A DNA stretch of 64,000 nt from Mycolicibacterium monacense (GCF_010731575.1 NZ_AP022617.1:3906001-3970000); one strand, 5' to 3'. Positions 43,295-52,385 are shown, numbered from the stretch's first letter. Notes: generated by a model not told the origin, from the letters alone. Made by a program: numbers and translations.

Positions 43295-46132
43295 TCAGCC
43301 GAATGGCCATGGCCGCCATTTGCTGATGGCGTTCAGGGCATTTCGTGCATTGCCGACCACCGCGTCGACGGTCTTGGTCGCTGCGCGGCCGACGGTGTTC
43401 ACCACATCCGTCGCCGCTCGAGCCGCCACACCGACGGTGGTCCGCGCTCCCTGGACGACGGCGTTCCCCGCGGACGTCACGCGAGTAACCACCGCCCTCG
43501 CAGCGTCGACCGTGACGTTCCGAACGGCCCCCGCGAGCGCGACTGCTTCCCGGCGGACTCCTCCGACCGCGCCGCCGACCGAGGTGGCAACTTTGACACC
43601 CACCGTCAAGGTGGCGCCGGCAAGTTCGCGAATCACCACCCCCGGATTCTGCGCCGCATACTGAAGCGTCCCCGGAATGTCCCGTGGATCGATCTTTGTG
43701 GCTTGCTCGAAGACGTAGGACCAGATGCTCACGGCTTGGCCGACCAGGAATCCCACGGCATTCCAGTTCCTGATCGCCAAATACGAATAGAGGTCGCCAA
43801 CGGCTCCGGTGAGAATGAACGGGATCTTGGCGAACTGCCCGCTGACCGCCGCGGCTGCGACGTTCACCGCGGTCAGGATGTTGCCGAGGGCCTTACCCCC
43901 GATCTGGGAAAGGGCTTGGGCGGCACTGACCCAAGCGAGCCCTGTCTCGAAGATCGCTGAACCGGCGAAACCGGCCACGGTGCCGAGCAGTCTGGAGACT
44001 GAGGCGACATTCTGGTTGATCGCATGCGCGATGGTCTGCACCGAGGCCCGCACCGCATTGGTCACTGTGCGAATGATGAGCGTGATCGGGTTGACCGCTC
44101 GCGGCGGCGTCACCGCGTTACTCGTCCCGGTGTCGATCACCGCCAGCTGGCCGGTCAAACTCGCGGGGTCCTGTCCCGCCTCCCCCAACAGCTGTCCCAG
44201 GTAGAGGCGCGTGCCGTCCGGGCTCACCGCCACCGCCGTCGGAGAGCCGGTGTCAATCGGAATCCGGGTGAGCATCGTTCCGTCGGCCGTGCTCACGGCC
44301 CCGATGGCCAGCTGCGGTTGGCCGTCGACGACCGCGACCGCGGGCACGTAGAGCCGAGTACCGTCCGGGCTCAGCACCGGCGCCGACGGGTACAGCCCGC
44401 TCGCCACCGCCTGCACCGTCCCGACCACGGTGTCGATCTTCCACAGCGTCCCGGTGGGAACGCCGCCGGACCCGGAGGCGAAGGTCTCGGTGTAGACGTA
44501 CCTGCCATCGGGACTCGCGAGGATCACACCGTTGGTCGCGGGCCCCTCGGTCGGCGATCCATACAGAATCGGCTGTCCGATAACGGATTTGGTCGCCGTG
44601 TCGATGACAACCAGGCCGGCCTGACTAGTCGTGGAACCGCTGGGGTCGGCGAATGTCATGGTGTTGACGAAGAGCCGCGAACCATCCGGGGACAGCGCCA
44701 TCGCGAGCGGATAACCGTCGACCAGGACCGGATCGGGGTCAGTCGTGCTGGTCGCCGGGTCCAGTACGTACACCGCCCTCTCGGCGTAGTCGAAGACGTA
44801 CACCGTCTGGGCGTCGTTCTGGCTGATGACGATGTCGAGCGGGCCGCCGCCCGGCGAGCCCGGGCCGGAGAATATCCCGATCGGGACCGTGGCGACCGGC
44901 GTGTTGTTGTGCTGCAGGTCGATCACCGTCACGGTACTGTCGGCGTTCGCGGTATACAGGCGGCGTCCGTCCGGACTGACGACCAGCCCCGTCGCCGCCG
45001 TGTTGACCAACTCGACTGGGGCACCAGCCGCTTGGCCGCTGGCGGCGTCGATCACGTCGATCCGACCGGAGAGCTGTCCATCCGCACCCTGGCTCATCGA
45101 CGAGACGTACACGCGCTTCCCGTCGGGGCTGAACGCCAGAGGCTTCGCTGTCGTCGAAAATCCCGTCTGCGGAACGTATCCCACCGCGAGTGGATCCCCG
45201 ACTGGGCGGTTGGTCCTCGTGTCGATGCCGTACACCGTGCTGGTGGGCACCGATCCGCCGTCGGCCGAAATCGTCGTGGTGATCACGTAGACCGTGCGCC
45301 CGTCGGGACTGACGACGACGGTGTGCGGCAGGGCGTCACCGAGTGAGACTCGGTCGATGACCCCTGAGGGCGCGGCGGCCGCTGCGAGCGGTTGGGTCGT
45401 CGAGGGGGCCGACTCGCTGGTGGTCTGCGCGGACGCTGGTGCCGCACCCGTCCCGCGTTGGTTGGCCGGCCGATAGGCGGCGACGACGAGTTCGTTCAGC
45501 GTCGGAGCGACGGGCGGCGGAGGTACCTCAGGGTCGGTGTTCACACCGACGGGCGCCACGAGCTCGGGAAGCACCGCAGAGACCGGACTTTCGGGAACTA
45601 TAGGGTCGACCTCGGCGATCGGCTCCGGCTCCGCGGCCGGCTCTTCGTCGACGAAGGTGAGCGCGCGCTGCGACTCGGCGGTGTGTGTTGCCGTGAAATC
45701 GCCTGCGCCGAGCTCGTCGCCGGTGCCGAGGTCGTCCTCGGCGTCGAGTTCGGTGTCGTCGTCGAGTTCGTCGGTGTCATCGAGGTCCGGTGTTTCGTCG
45801 TCCTCGTCGGTGTCGTCCTCGTCGGTGTCGCCGTCTCCGGTGGGTCCGTTGTCTTCGGTGGGTTCGTTGTCTTCGTCGTTCTTGTTGTTCTGGTTGTCGT
45901 CGTCGTTCGTCGACTCCTGGCTACCCCCACGATCGTCCTGAGACGCGGACGCCGAAGGCGCCGACCCTGCGCCCTCGTCGGCATGGGCGATGCCTGACCC
46001 GTTGGCGACTGCGACGCCCAACCCGAGGGCCACCGCACCGGCGCCGAGCCACTTGTAGGGCTCCACGCCGCCACCCCTGCGGTGACGTCCGTTCGCCCTT
46101 GATTTCCCCTGTCCACTGCGCTGACCGGCCAT
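43295..46132 (-). CDS. Acidic beta-propeller (YVTN/YncE-like) surface protein
   Basis: A 945-residue protein. The N-terminus has a basic stretch (GRHRRGGGVEPYKWLG) then a hydrophobic helix ending VANGSGIAHAD, a signal-type region common in mycobacterial envelope proteins. Residues ~50-190 are an extreme Asp/Glu/Asn/Thr low-complexity tract; ~250-640 contain repeated VVSPDGRTVYV/ALSPDGSRLFV-type blades of a seven-bladed propeller. The last ~290 residues are hydrophobic and Ala/Val-rich helices with repeats of AARAATDVVNTVG type. ATG 46132 has a GGGGGG upstream. Likely secreted or surface-associated; function unknown. Confidence 0.8.
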   Translation of the reverse strand: MAGQRSGQGKSRANGRHRRGGGVEPYKWLGAGAVALGLGVAVANGSGIAHADEGAGSAPSASASQDDRGGSQESTNDDDNQNNKNDEDNEPTEDNGPTGDGDTDEDDTDEDDETPDLDDTDELDDDTELDAEDDLGTGDELGAGDFTATHTAESQRALTFVDEEPAAEPEPIAEVDPIVPESPVSAVLPELVAPVGVNTDPEVPPPPVAPTLNELVVAAYRPANQRGTGAAPASAQTTSESAPSTTQPLAAAAAPSGVIDRVSLGDALPHTVVVSPDGRTVYVITTTISADGGSVPTSTVYGIDTRTNRPVGDPLAVGYVPQTGFSTTAKPLAFSPDGKRVYVSSMSQGADGQLSGRIDVIDAASGQAAGAPVELVNTAATGLVVSPDGRRLYTANADSTVTVIDLQHNNTPVATVPIGIFSGPGSPGGGPLDIVISQNDAQTVYVFDYAERAVYVLDPATSTTDPDPVLVDGYPLAMALSPDGSRLFVNTMTFADPSGSTTSQAGLVVIDTATKSVIGQPILYGSPTEGPATNGVILASPDGRYVYTETFASGSGGVPTGTLWKIDTVVGTVQAVASGLYPSAPVLSPDGTRLYVPAVAVVDGQPQLAIGAVSTADGTMLTRIPIDTGSPTAVAVSPDGTRLYLGQLLGEAGQDPASLTGQLAVIDTGTSNAVTPPRAVNPITLIIRTVTNAVRASVQTIAHAINQNVASVSRLLGTVAGFAGSAIFETGLAWVSAAQALSQIGGKALGNILTAVNVAAAAVSGQFAKIPFILTGAVGDLYSYLAIRNWNAVGFLVGQAVSIWSYVFEQATKIDPRDIPGTLQYAAQNPGVVIRELAGATLTVGVKVATSVGGAVGGVRREAVALAGAVRNVTVDAARAVVTRVTSAGNAVVQGARTTVGVAARAATDVVNTVGRAATKTVDAVVGNARNALNAISKWRPWPFG

Positions 46133-46150
46133 GCCGTCCCCCCTTGTTGA

Positions 46151-46197
46151 ATTTGCCAAATATAATTAACACGCTCGTCAGCGCTTCGTTGGCAAAT
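46151..46197. promoter_or_regulatory. 9-bp inverted repeat flanking an AT-rich segment
   Basis: ATTTGCCAA (46151-46159) and TTGGCAAAT (46189-46197) are perfect inverted arms; the 29-nt gap contains TATAATTAA, unusually AT-rich here. It lies 19 nt upstream of the propeller gene's ATG on the minus strand. A repressor/activator site over its promoter is likely; no exact -35/-10 spacing could be fixed. Confidence 0.5.
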
Positions 46198-46246
46198 CAA
46201 CTATTAGGTGTGGTGAGGTCGGCAAAGACGCGCTGTCGCCAGGGCA

Positions 46247-46305
46247 TTGACTCTGCGCCCACGGTCACAACGTGCGAGTGGCGTGCGCCCCGAGCGCAGA
46301 GTCAA
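46247..46305. terminator. 12-bp hairpin after the WS/DGAT gene
   Basis: TTGACTCTGCGC (46247-46258) is exactly complementary, inverted, to GCGCAGAGTCAA (46294-46305) across a 35-nt loop. It lies just past the minus-strand stop of the acyltransferase gene and upstream of the propeller gene, so it probably ends the former's transcript. No T-tract. Confidence 0.45.
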
Positions 46306-46323
46306 CGCGCTCAACGCCCGCCG

Positions 46324-47709
46324 TCACGACCGGCTGAGCAACTCCTTCAGCTCGTCCTCGAAGCGGTCGGCCAGGTCCCAGAGGTCGTCCACCAGCTTCG
46401 GGCACGAGATGATGCCCACGTTCAACTTGTCCCCGAGCGACATCACCGTGATGTTCAGTCCCGAGCCGTGGAAGATCGGGCCGAGCGGATACAGCGCCTT
46501 GACCTCGGCGCCGCACGAGTACAGCGTATGCGGCGGCCCGGCGACATTGGAGATGATCACGTTGTGAATGGCCGTGTGCGTCAACGGCGTACGGGACATC
46601 ACGTTCACGAGCAGCCCGAACGTCCCGCGAGAGATGATCTCGGCCAGGTCGACCAACAGCGTCGGGCCCAGCGCCGAGCTGTGTTCCTTTGCGTGCGAAT
46701 CGGATTCGGCGATCGCATGAAGGCGCTGCACCGGGTCGTCGATGTCGGTGTGCAAGTTGCAGAACATGCCCGAGAGCTGATTGCGGCCCGGACGGTCGGA
46801 CTTGTCACGCACCGACGACGGCACCATGGCGATCATCGGCCTGTCCGGCAGTTCGGCACGCTTGTTCAGGAATCCGCGCAACGCGCCCGCGCACAACGCC
46901 ATCACCACGTCATTGACCTTGACGTCGTACCGGTTCTTCACACGTTTGACGTCTTTCAAATCGAGTTGCGCCAGGGCGATATTGCGCTCCGCGGTCAGTT
47001 CGGCGTTGAAGGGGGTGTGGGGAGCTTTGAACGGTGGGGCCATGGCGGTGCCGCTGACCGCACGACGCACCGTCGTGACGAGCGTCGACGTCGTCTCCGG
47101 AATCACCCTGGTCAGCTGCAACGGGCGGGTGACGAACCGCCGCAGTCCGTCCGCTGCGATCCCCAGAGGTGTCGCGTCGCCCGGTCCTTCGACGGGATCG
47201 CGAGGCGTGCCCACGGGCTCGGGATCGCACAGTTGATTGAGCAGGTTGGCTGCCGAGACCCCGTCGACCACAGCGTGGTGGAGCCGCAGCATCAGCGCCA
47301 GCCGGCCGCCTTCCCGCGGGTCGGTTTCGCCGACGCCCTCGATCACCCACATCTCCCACAGCGGCTTGCTGCGGTCCAGCGGAACCGCCGCGATGTGTGC
47401 GCAGATGTCGACCAGTTCCTGACGCCCTCCCGGCGACGGAAGGCTGATCCGTTTCAGGTGACGGGACAGGTCGAAATCCCTGTCCTCCACCCAGACCGGA
47501 TGGTCCAGGTTCAGCTGGCTGTCGGCGAGCTTCGCCCGCAGCTCCGGCAGCGCACTCATGCGGGACGCCAGGTCACTGCTGAAGCGCTCGAAGGTGTAGC
47601 CGCCGGGAACCGTCGAGGTGTCCAATTCGACGACCGAGCACACGTTGAGGGGCACCGCGGATGATTCGCTGTACAGAAGACCCGCATCGAGGCCGCTCAA
47701 CCGCTCCAT
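46324..47709 (-). CDS. Wax ester synthase / diacylglycerol acyltransferase (WS/DGAT)
   Basis: A 461-residue acyltransferase. The active-site HHAVVDG is at residues 144-150 (HHxxxDG). It starts with MERLSGLDAGLLYSESSAVP, the family opening, and the C-terminal part has VMSLGDKLNVGIISCPKLVDD. These enzymes form triacylglycerol or wax esters for storage. ATG 47709. A tetR gene lies 58 nt upstream on the same strand and may be cotranscribed. Confidence 0.95.
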   Translation of the reverse strand: MERLSGLDAGLLYSESSAVPLNVCSVVELDTSTVPGGYTFERFSSDLASRMSALPELRAKLADSQLNLDHPVWVEDRDFDLSRHLKRISLPSPGGRQELVDICAHIAAVPLDRSKPLWEMWVIEGVGETDPREGGRLALMLRLHHAVVDGVSAANLLNQLCDPEPVGTPRDPVEGPGDATPLGIAADGLRRFVTRPLQLTRVIPETTSTLVTTVRRAVSGTAMAPPFKAPHTPFNAELTAERNIALAQLDLKDVKRVKNRYDVKVNDVVMALCAGALRGFLNKRAELPDRPMIAMVPSSVRDKSDRPGRNQLSGMFCNLHTDIDDPVQRLHAIAESDSHAKEHSSALGPTLLVDLAEIISRGTFGLLVNVMSRTPLTHTAIHNVIISNVAGPPHTLYSCGAEVKALYPLGPIFHGSGLNITVMSLGDKLNVGIISCPKLVDDLWDLADRFEDELKELLSRS

Positions 47710-47767
47710 CCGCCTGCAGTACCCCCGCGGGCAGATCGGCCAAACCGCGAGCGCAGAGACTCGTTAC

Positions 47768-48313
47768 TCACGCACGCACGACCGGCCAGAAGAGCTCGAA
47801 CAACCGCTCCTCCCACCCCTCTGCCACGGTTCCCGTCCGCGCGCGCTCGGCGATGTGCGCACCGACGATGGCGTCGATCAGCGCCGCACCGTCGACGTCC
47901 TCGCGAAACGAGCCGTCGGCGCTGCCCGCGTCGATCACCGCCTCGATCTCGGCCCGCTGGTCGACGAGGATCTGACGGAAGAGCGCGGTGAACTCCGGGT
48001 CGTCGTCGGTGAGCAGCGCCGCGAAGCCGCCGAAGCCGATGCCGTCCTCGATCGCCTTGACCGCCTCCCCGATCACCCACCGCAGCCGGTCCGGCGCGTC
48101 GGTGTCCGGAGCGAGCGGTTCCGGCGCGGTCACCCGCGAGAGTGCGACGGCCAGCATGTCCCGTCGGTCGCTGTGCCTGCGGTAGATCGTCGTCTTCGCG
48201 ATCCCCGAGCGTGCGGTCACCGCCTCGACGGTCACCGACCGCGGCCCCTTCGTGCGCAGCAGGTCCAGGGTGGCTTCGGTGATCCCGGCGTCGACGTCCC
48301 GTCGCTGCACCAT
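47768..48313 (-). CDS. TetR-family regulator
   Basis: A 181-residue TetR protein: HTH in RSVTVEAVTARSGIAKTTIYRRHSDRRDML, then a TetR-C domain. ATG 48313. The intergenic region to the divergent membrane gene contains several overlapping CGCTAC repeats, its probable operators, so it likely represses itself and the neighbour, and possibly the acyltransferase downstream. Confidence 0.88.
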   Translation of the reverse strand: MVQRRDVDAGITEATLDLLRTKGPRSVTVEAVTARSGIAKTTIYRRHSDRRDMLAVALSRVTAPEPLAPDTDAPDRLRWVIGEAVKAIEDGIGFGGFAALLTDDDPEFTALFRQILVDQRAEIEAVIDAGSADGSFREDVDGAALIDAIVGAHIAERARTGTVAEGWEERLFELFWPVVRA

Positions 48314-48362
48314 CGGCCCTCCCCCGGTCTCGCTCCACCGGGAATACCGGCGACCGGAATTA

Positions 48363-48398
48363 CGCTACACTAAACGTAGCGCTACGATACGCGTAGCG
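48363..48398. promoter_or_regulatory. Four alternating CGCTAC/GTAGCG half-sites, TetR operator array
   Basis: CGCTAC (48363-48368) faces GTAGCG (48376-48381); CGCTACG (48380-48386) faces CGTAGCG (48392-48398). Both inverted pairs are perfect. The array overlaps a -10-like TACACT (48366-48371) and lies between divergent tetR and membrane-protein genes. Cooperative binding of two dimers is a likely reading. Confidence 0.6.
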
Positions 48399-48425
48399 AA
48401 GCGTAAGACCGGAGGAGTGATAGGC

Positions 48426-48809
48426 GTGTTGAAGAAGATGCGAGGCGAAGCGATCACATACGTCGCGTACGTGGGTTTCCTGGTCGGATTCATCGCGCTG
48501 GGACTGTTCGTCTACGCGTTGGCCGCCGGGAGCGTCCTGGCCGGCATCATCGGCGCGGGCCTCGTTGCCTCCATGATCGCGACCGTCGTGTTGTTCCGCG
48601 CCGGAGCCCGCAGGAGGGCCGAAGAGAACGAGAGCGGCATCGAGATCCCCGGGGTGAACATCTTCGCGACGCCGCTGAAGCGGGATGAGATCGACCGCTA
48701 CCTCCTGACCTACCGCGGCGCTCAGGTCCGCGCCGACGACGTGCGGGACATCGCGTCGATCACCAGGGGCGCGCCGTCGCGGCGCGAGGACGAGCGCATC
48801 GCCGCCTGA
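48426..48809 (+). CDS. Small two-helix membrane protein under TetR control
   Basis: A 127-residue protein. Two hydrophobic segments (VGFLVGFIALGLFVYAL and LAGIIGAGLVASMIATVVLF) are followed by a charged cytoplasmic tail with NIFATPLKRDEIDRYL. GTG 48426 is chosen because GGAGG (48411-48415) sits 10 nt upstream; GTG 48417 is too close. No family recognised. Its regulation by the divergent TetR is inferred from the operator array. Confidence 0.65.
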   Translation: MLKKMRGEAITYVAYVGFLVGFIALGLFVYALAAGSVLAGIIGAGLVASMIATVVLFRAGARRRAEENESGIEIPGVNIFATPLKRDEIDRYLLTYRGAQVRADDVRDIASITRGAPSRREDERIAA

Positions 48810-48864
48810 TCACTTAACGGCCAAAGCTCCCCCACCGGCGGCGAAATCGGTGTAGAGCTTCCTG

Positions 48865-49833
48865 GTGATCAAATCCGCGCTGGGCGCGTTGCTGGCTGCC
48901 ACGCTCGTGCTCACCGGTTGCCAGGACTCGAAACCGGCTGCCGCCACGCAGGACTACCCCTCGGGGCCGGTGACGATGACGGCGGGCGCCAATCCCGGCA
49001 GCGGGTTCGACATCACGATCCGCGCGGTCGTCGAGGCACTGCAGAAGGAGCGCCTCGTCGACGTCCCGCTGCCGGTGCAGAATCGGCCGGGCGGTATCGG
49101 AGCGCAATTCCTCGCCACCATGGTCGAGCAGTGCCGGGGCAAGGACGACCAGGTGTCGGTCACCTCGCTGTCGATGATGATGAACGAACTGCGCGGCCTC
49201 TCGGAGTACGGCTACACCGACGTCACGATGATCGCGCGCCTGATGACGGAGTACTACGTCGTCGTCACCGGCGCGGGGAGCCCGTACAAGAACCTGACCG
49301 ACGTGATGGCCGCCGTGAAGGCCGACCCCGCCGTCCCGATCGGCGCCGCCACCGACGATCAGGCCCCCTTCGACCTGCTCGTCGCCGCGGCGGGTGGAGA
49401 CCCGTCGACGATCAACTACGTGCCCTTCGAGGGCGGCGGCGACCAAAGCACCGCCCTGCGCAACGGCGAGATCCCCGTGGCGATCACGGGGATCAGCGAA
49501 GTCGTCGACCAGGTGAAGTCCGGAGAGTTCACCGCCCTCGGTGTGCTCTCCGAGGAGCGGCTGCCGAACCTCGACGTGCCCACCGCCCGCGAGCAGGGAC
49601 TCGACGTCACGCTGTCCAACTGGCGCGGCCTCTACGGCCCACCGGACATGCCGCAGTTCGCGGTCGCTTACTGGCAGACGGCCCTCGGCGAGATGGTGCG
49701 GTCACCGACCTGGCAGCAGATCGCCGCGCGCAGCCACTTCACCACCACCTTCATGACCGGTGACGAGTTCCAGACCTTCCTCGCCGAGACGCAGGAAGAC
49801 GTCAAGACCGCCCTCGAGGAAGCGGGTCCCTGA
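48865..49833 (+). CDS. Tripartite tricarboxylate (TctC/Bug) binding lipoprotein, orphan
   Basis: A 322-residue binding protein with lipobox LTGC after a short signal region. GPVTMTAGANPGSGFDITIR and QNRPGGIGAQFLATMV are TctC/Bug signatures; PYKNLTDVMAAVKADP follows. No TctA or TctB membrane genes occur in the window, so transport would need remote partners or the protein may be a sensor. GTG 48865. Confidence 0.85.
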   Translation: MIKSALGALLAATLVLTGCQDSKPAAATQDYPSGPVTMTAGANPGSGFDITIRAVVEALQKERLVDVPLPVQNRPGGIGAQFLATMVEQCRGKDDQVSVTSLSMMMNELRGLSEYGYTDVTMIARLMTEYYVVVTGAGSPYKNLTDVMAAVKADPAVPIGAATDDQAPFDLLVAAAGGDPSTINYVPFEGGGDQSTALRNGEIPVAITGISEVVDQVKSGEFTALGVLSEERLPNLDVPTAREQGLDVTLSNWRGLYGPPDMPQFAVAYWQTALGEMVRSPTWQQIAARSHFTTTFMTGDEFQTFLAETQEDVKTALEEAGP

Positions 49834-49901
49834 CCATTCGGTGAATGCGTCGCATCGCCGTCGGCCTGCGCCTACATTGTCAGCGGACGGGAGTGGCGCC
49901 G

Positions 49902-50777
49902 ATGATTCCGAGCATCAAGAGGTCGTTGCGGCTGGCCGGGATGCGTCCTGTTCCACGGTGGCCGGCGCGCCCGACGGTCGATCTGCGCGGTAAGCGGATC
50001 CTGCTGACCGGAGCATCCTCGGGGATCGGTGCCGTCGCCGCGCAGAAGCTCGCCGCCGAAGGCGCTTTCGTCATCGCGGTCGCGCGCCGAGAGGCGCTGT
50101 TGGCCGAGGTGGTCGAACGCATCACCGCGGCCGGCGGCTCCGCCAGCGCCATCCCGGCCAACCTGGCGAACCTCGACGAGGTCGATGCGTTGATGGAAAG
50201 AGTTGGCCCCGTTGATGTTCTGATCAACAATGCCGCGCGGTCGATCCGCAGGCCGTTGGCCCAGTCACTGGATCGCTGGCACGACGTCGAACGGGTCATG
50301 CAGCTCAACTACTACGCGCCGCTGCGGCTCATCCGCGGACTGGCACCCGGGATGATCGAACGCGGCGACGGCCACATCATCAACATCGCCAGCTGGCGGG
50401 TGCTGCCGGAGTCGTCGCCGATGTTCGCCGCCTACAACGCATCCAAGGCGGCGCTGAGCGCCGTCAGCCGCGTCATCGACACCGAATGGGGCCACGCGGG
50501 CGTGCACGCGACGACCGTGTACTACCCGTTGGTGTCGACGCCGATGATCGCACCGACGCAGGCCTACAGCGGCCTCGCAGCCCTGTCCGCCGACGAGGCC
50601 GCACAGTGGATGGTCACCGCGGCGCGCACCCGGCCGATCCGCATCGCGCCCCGCAAGGCGCTGGCGCTGCGGGCGCTCGACGTCGTGGCCCCGCGCGCGC
50701 TCAACAACATTTTCGAGCGCGAGACCAACCGGATGAACCGCAATGCCATCAAAGCGGCTGCCGCTCAGGGGCATTAG
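49902..50777 (+). CDS. Short-chain dehydrogenase/reductase
   Basis: A 291-residue classical SDR: TGASSGIG at 36-43, NNAARSIRR, and YNASK (Y178, K182). A ~30-residue basic N-terminal extension precedes the Rossmann fold, and the C-terminus is Arg-rich with ETNRMNRN. ATG 49902 follows a GGGAG. The stop TAG overlaps the next gene's GTG by one base. The substrate is unknown; similar mycobacterial SDRs act on lipids. Confidence 0.85.
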   Translation: MIPSIKRSLRLAGMRPVPRWPARPTVDLRGKRILLTGASSGIGAVAAQKLAAEGAFVIAVARREALLAEVVERITAAGGSASAIPANLANLDEVDALMERVGPVDVLINNAARSIRRPLAQSLDRWHDVERVMQLNYYAPLRLIRGLAPGMIERGDGHIINIASWRVLPESSPMFAAYNASKAALSAVSRVIDTEWGHAGVHATTVYYPLVSTPMIAPTQAYSGLAALSADEAAQWMVTAARTRPIRIAPRKALALRALDVVAPRALNNIFERETNRMNRNAIKAAAAQGH

Positions 50778-51658
50778 TGAAAGCGTCGGTGGGGCACCGG
50801 CCCGAGAACCTGGCCCTGGGCGCGGCGCTGACGACGGCGGCGTTCTTCTGCGTGGCGCTGGTCGGCACGCTGGCGAAGGTGGCAGGCCAATACACCTCGA
50901 CCGGGGTGCTGTTGTTGTTCCAGAACCTGATCTGCCTGTTGTTCATCGTTCCGGTCGTGGCGCGCGACGGGTGGTCGTCGCTGCGGACCTCCAAAATCGG
51001 TCTGCACGTGACGCGGGCGGTCACCGGCACGGCGTGCTGGTATGCGCTGTTCTTCGCGATCTCCCAGATCCCGTTGGCCAACGCGACGCTGCTGACCTAC
51101 AGCGCTCCGCTGTGGATGCCGTTGGTGGCGTGGGTGGTCACCCGGCAACCGGTGGCGAGGGCGACGTGGATCGGCGCCGGCATCGGGTTCGCGGGAGTGA
51201 TGCTGGTGCTGCAGCCGCAGGCCCGCAGCTTCCACATCGGCGAAGTGTCTGCGCTGGCGGGCGCGGTCCTGCTGGCCGTCGCGATGATGACGGTGCGCTG
51301 GCTCGGGGCGACCGAGCCGATGACCCGGGTGCTGTTCTACTACTTCCTGCTGTCGACCGTATTGTCCGTTCCCATCGCGGCTTTCGACTGGCAGGCGTTT
51401 CCGCCGCGGGCGTGGGGGTGGTTGATCGCCCTCGGTTTCGCGCAGCTGTTCTCGCAGATCCTCATCGTGGTGGCCTACCGGTACGCGTCGGCGGAGAAGG
51501 TCGGACCGTTCATCTACTGCGTCATCGTGTTCACCGCGCTGATCGACTGGATCGTCTGGCACCATCCCCCGACGCTGTACATGTATCTCGGGATGGCGTT
51601 GGTGATCGGCGGCGGCCTGGTCGCGGTGCGGGCGCGTTCCCCGGTGGCGGTTGGGTAA
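50777..51658 (+). CDS. EamA/DMT-family transporter
   Basis: A 293-residue membrane protein with about ten helices in two similar halves, the DMT/EamA arrangement (LALGAALTTAAFFCVALVGTLAKV; LANATLLTYSAPLWMPLVAW; GEVSALAGAVLLAVAMMTV). GTG 50777 overlaps the SDR stop by a base, so they form an operon. Direction and substrate unknown; amino-acid or metabolite export is common in the family. Confidence 0.85.
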   Translation: MKASVGHRPENLALGAALTTAAFFCVALVGTLAKVAGQYTSTGVLLLFQNLICLLFIVPVVARDGWSSLRTSKIGLHVTRAVTGTACWYALFFAISQIPLANATLLTYSAPLWMPLVAWVVTRQPVARATWIGAGIGFAGVMLVLQPQARSFHIGEVSALAGAVLLAVAMMTVRWLGATEPMTRVLFYYFLLSTVLSVPIAAFDWQAFPPRAWGWLIALGFAQLFSQILIVVAYRYASAEKVGPFIYCVIVFTALIDWIVWHHPPTLYMYLGMALVIGGGLVAVRARSPVAVG

Positions 51659-51710
51659 CGCTTGGGCTGTGCACGTGGACAGCAGCCTGACGCGGGCACA
51701 CAGTTGAGGT

Positions 51711-52124
51711 ATGGCCGATTCGAAGAAATCGCAGTCCAACGACGTCCTGGCGGCCGCCCAGGCTGCGCTGCACGCGGCGCAGGATGCGGCCGCGGGGGCG
51801 ATGCGGGTGCCGACGGCGTCCGCGCAGATCGTCGGGCAGTTGCCCGAACTGATCGAGAACCTCGCCAGGGCGACGGAACGACTCAACGCGACGCTGGACA
51901 GATTCGAGAGATACATGGCGTTGGCCGATCCGACGCTGCAGGCGATGGACCGGGTCCTGCCGCAGTTGCAGGCGCTGGCGGCGACCAGTGACGCCGCGTT
52001 CCGTGCGGTGGGCGACCTTCCCGGGGTGGGCACCTTCGGGCGGATCACCGGGCTCACGCCGAGGGAGGAACCGCCGGCCGACGAGGGTAAGACACGGAAG
52101 CGGCGCGGACCCTCCGGACGGTAA
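51711..52124 (+). CDS. Small Ala-rich coiled-coil protein
   Basis: A 137-residue hydrophilic helical protein, with LLAAAQAALHAAQDAAAGA and LIENLARATERLNATLDRFERYM indicating amphipathic or coiled-coil helices, and a basic C-terminal tail (KTRKRRGPSGR). ATG 51711 has a weak upstream GAGG. No family recognised. It resembles small mycobacterial phasin-like or nucleoid-adjacent proteins only superficially. Confidence 0.6.
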   Translation: MADSKKSQSNDVLAAAQAALHAAQDAAAGAMRVPTASAQIVGQLPELIENLARATERLNATLDRFERYMALADPTLQAMDRVLPQLQALAATSDAAFRAVGDLPGVGTFGRITGLTPREEPPADEGKTRKRRGPSGR

Positions 52125-52128
52125 CGCC

Positions 52129-52356
52129 TCGACCAAGACCCCCATCGGATACAACGCGATCCTGGGCAAGCGGACCCGCCGCACGGGGGCGCTCATCGCG
52201 CGCTCTCCGTCGTGCCGGACCCTCATCCAGAATCCGACGATCCTCGGGGTCGTCGAGCAATTCCTCAGCCACGCCAGTGCATTTCAGCTGATGCTGACGC
52301 AGATCATCTCCATCGAGCCCGGCGAATCCGCGCAGCGCCTGCACCGCGACCAGGAC
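52129..52356 (+). pseudogene. Phytanoyl-CoA dioxygenase (PhyH) internal fragment
   Basis: About 76 in-frame codons encode KRTRRTGALIARSPSCRTLI, then QNPTILGVVEQFLSHASAFQ, LMLTQIISIEPGESAQ and RLHRDQD, which match the middle of mycobacterial PhyH proteins and include the iron-binding HxD (HRD). No start codon, no N-terminal half and no C-terminal jelly-roll strands are present; the match ends abruptly at about 52356. It lies just after the coiled-coil gene. A clear remnant of a deleted dioxygenase. Confidence 0.8.
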
Positions 52357-52385
52357 CGACGGCACGAAAGGCAGGCAGCCGGCGC

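Noticed and set aside
46160..46197. A sigma-70-type promoter for the propeller gene
   Set aside because: TTGCCA with TAATTA or TATATT gives spacers of 21 or 25 nt, too long for a confident call; only the inverted repeat was kept.
45790..47664. 624-codon plus-strand frame
   Set aside because: It is opposite the propeller and WS/DGAT genes, is Arg/Pro/His-rich, and shows no domain.
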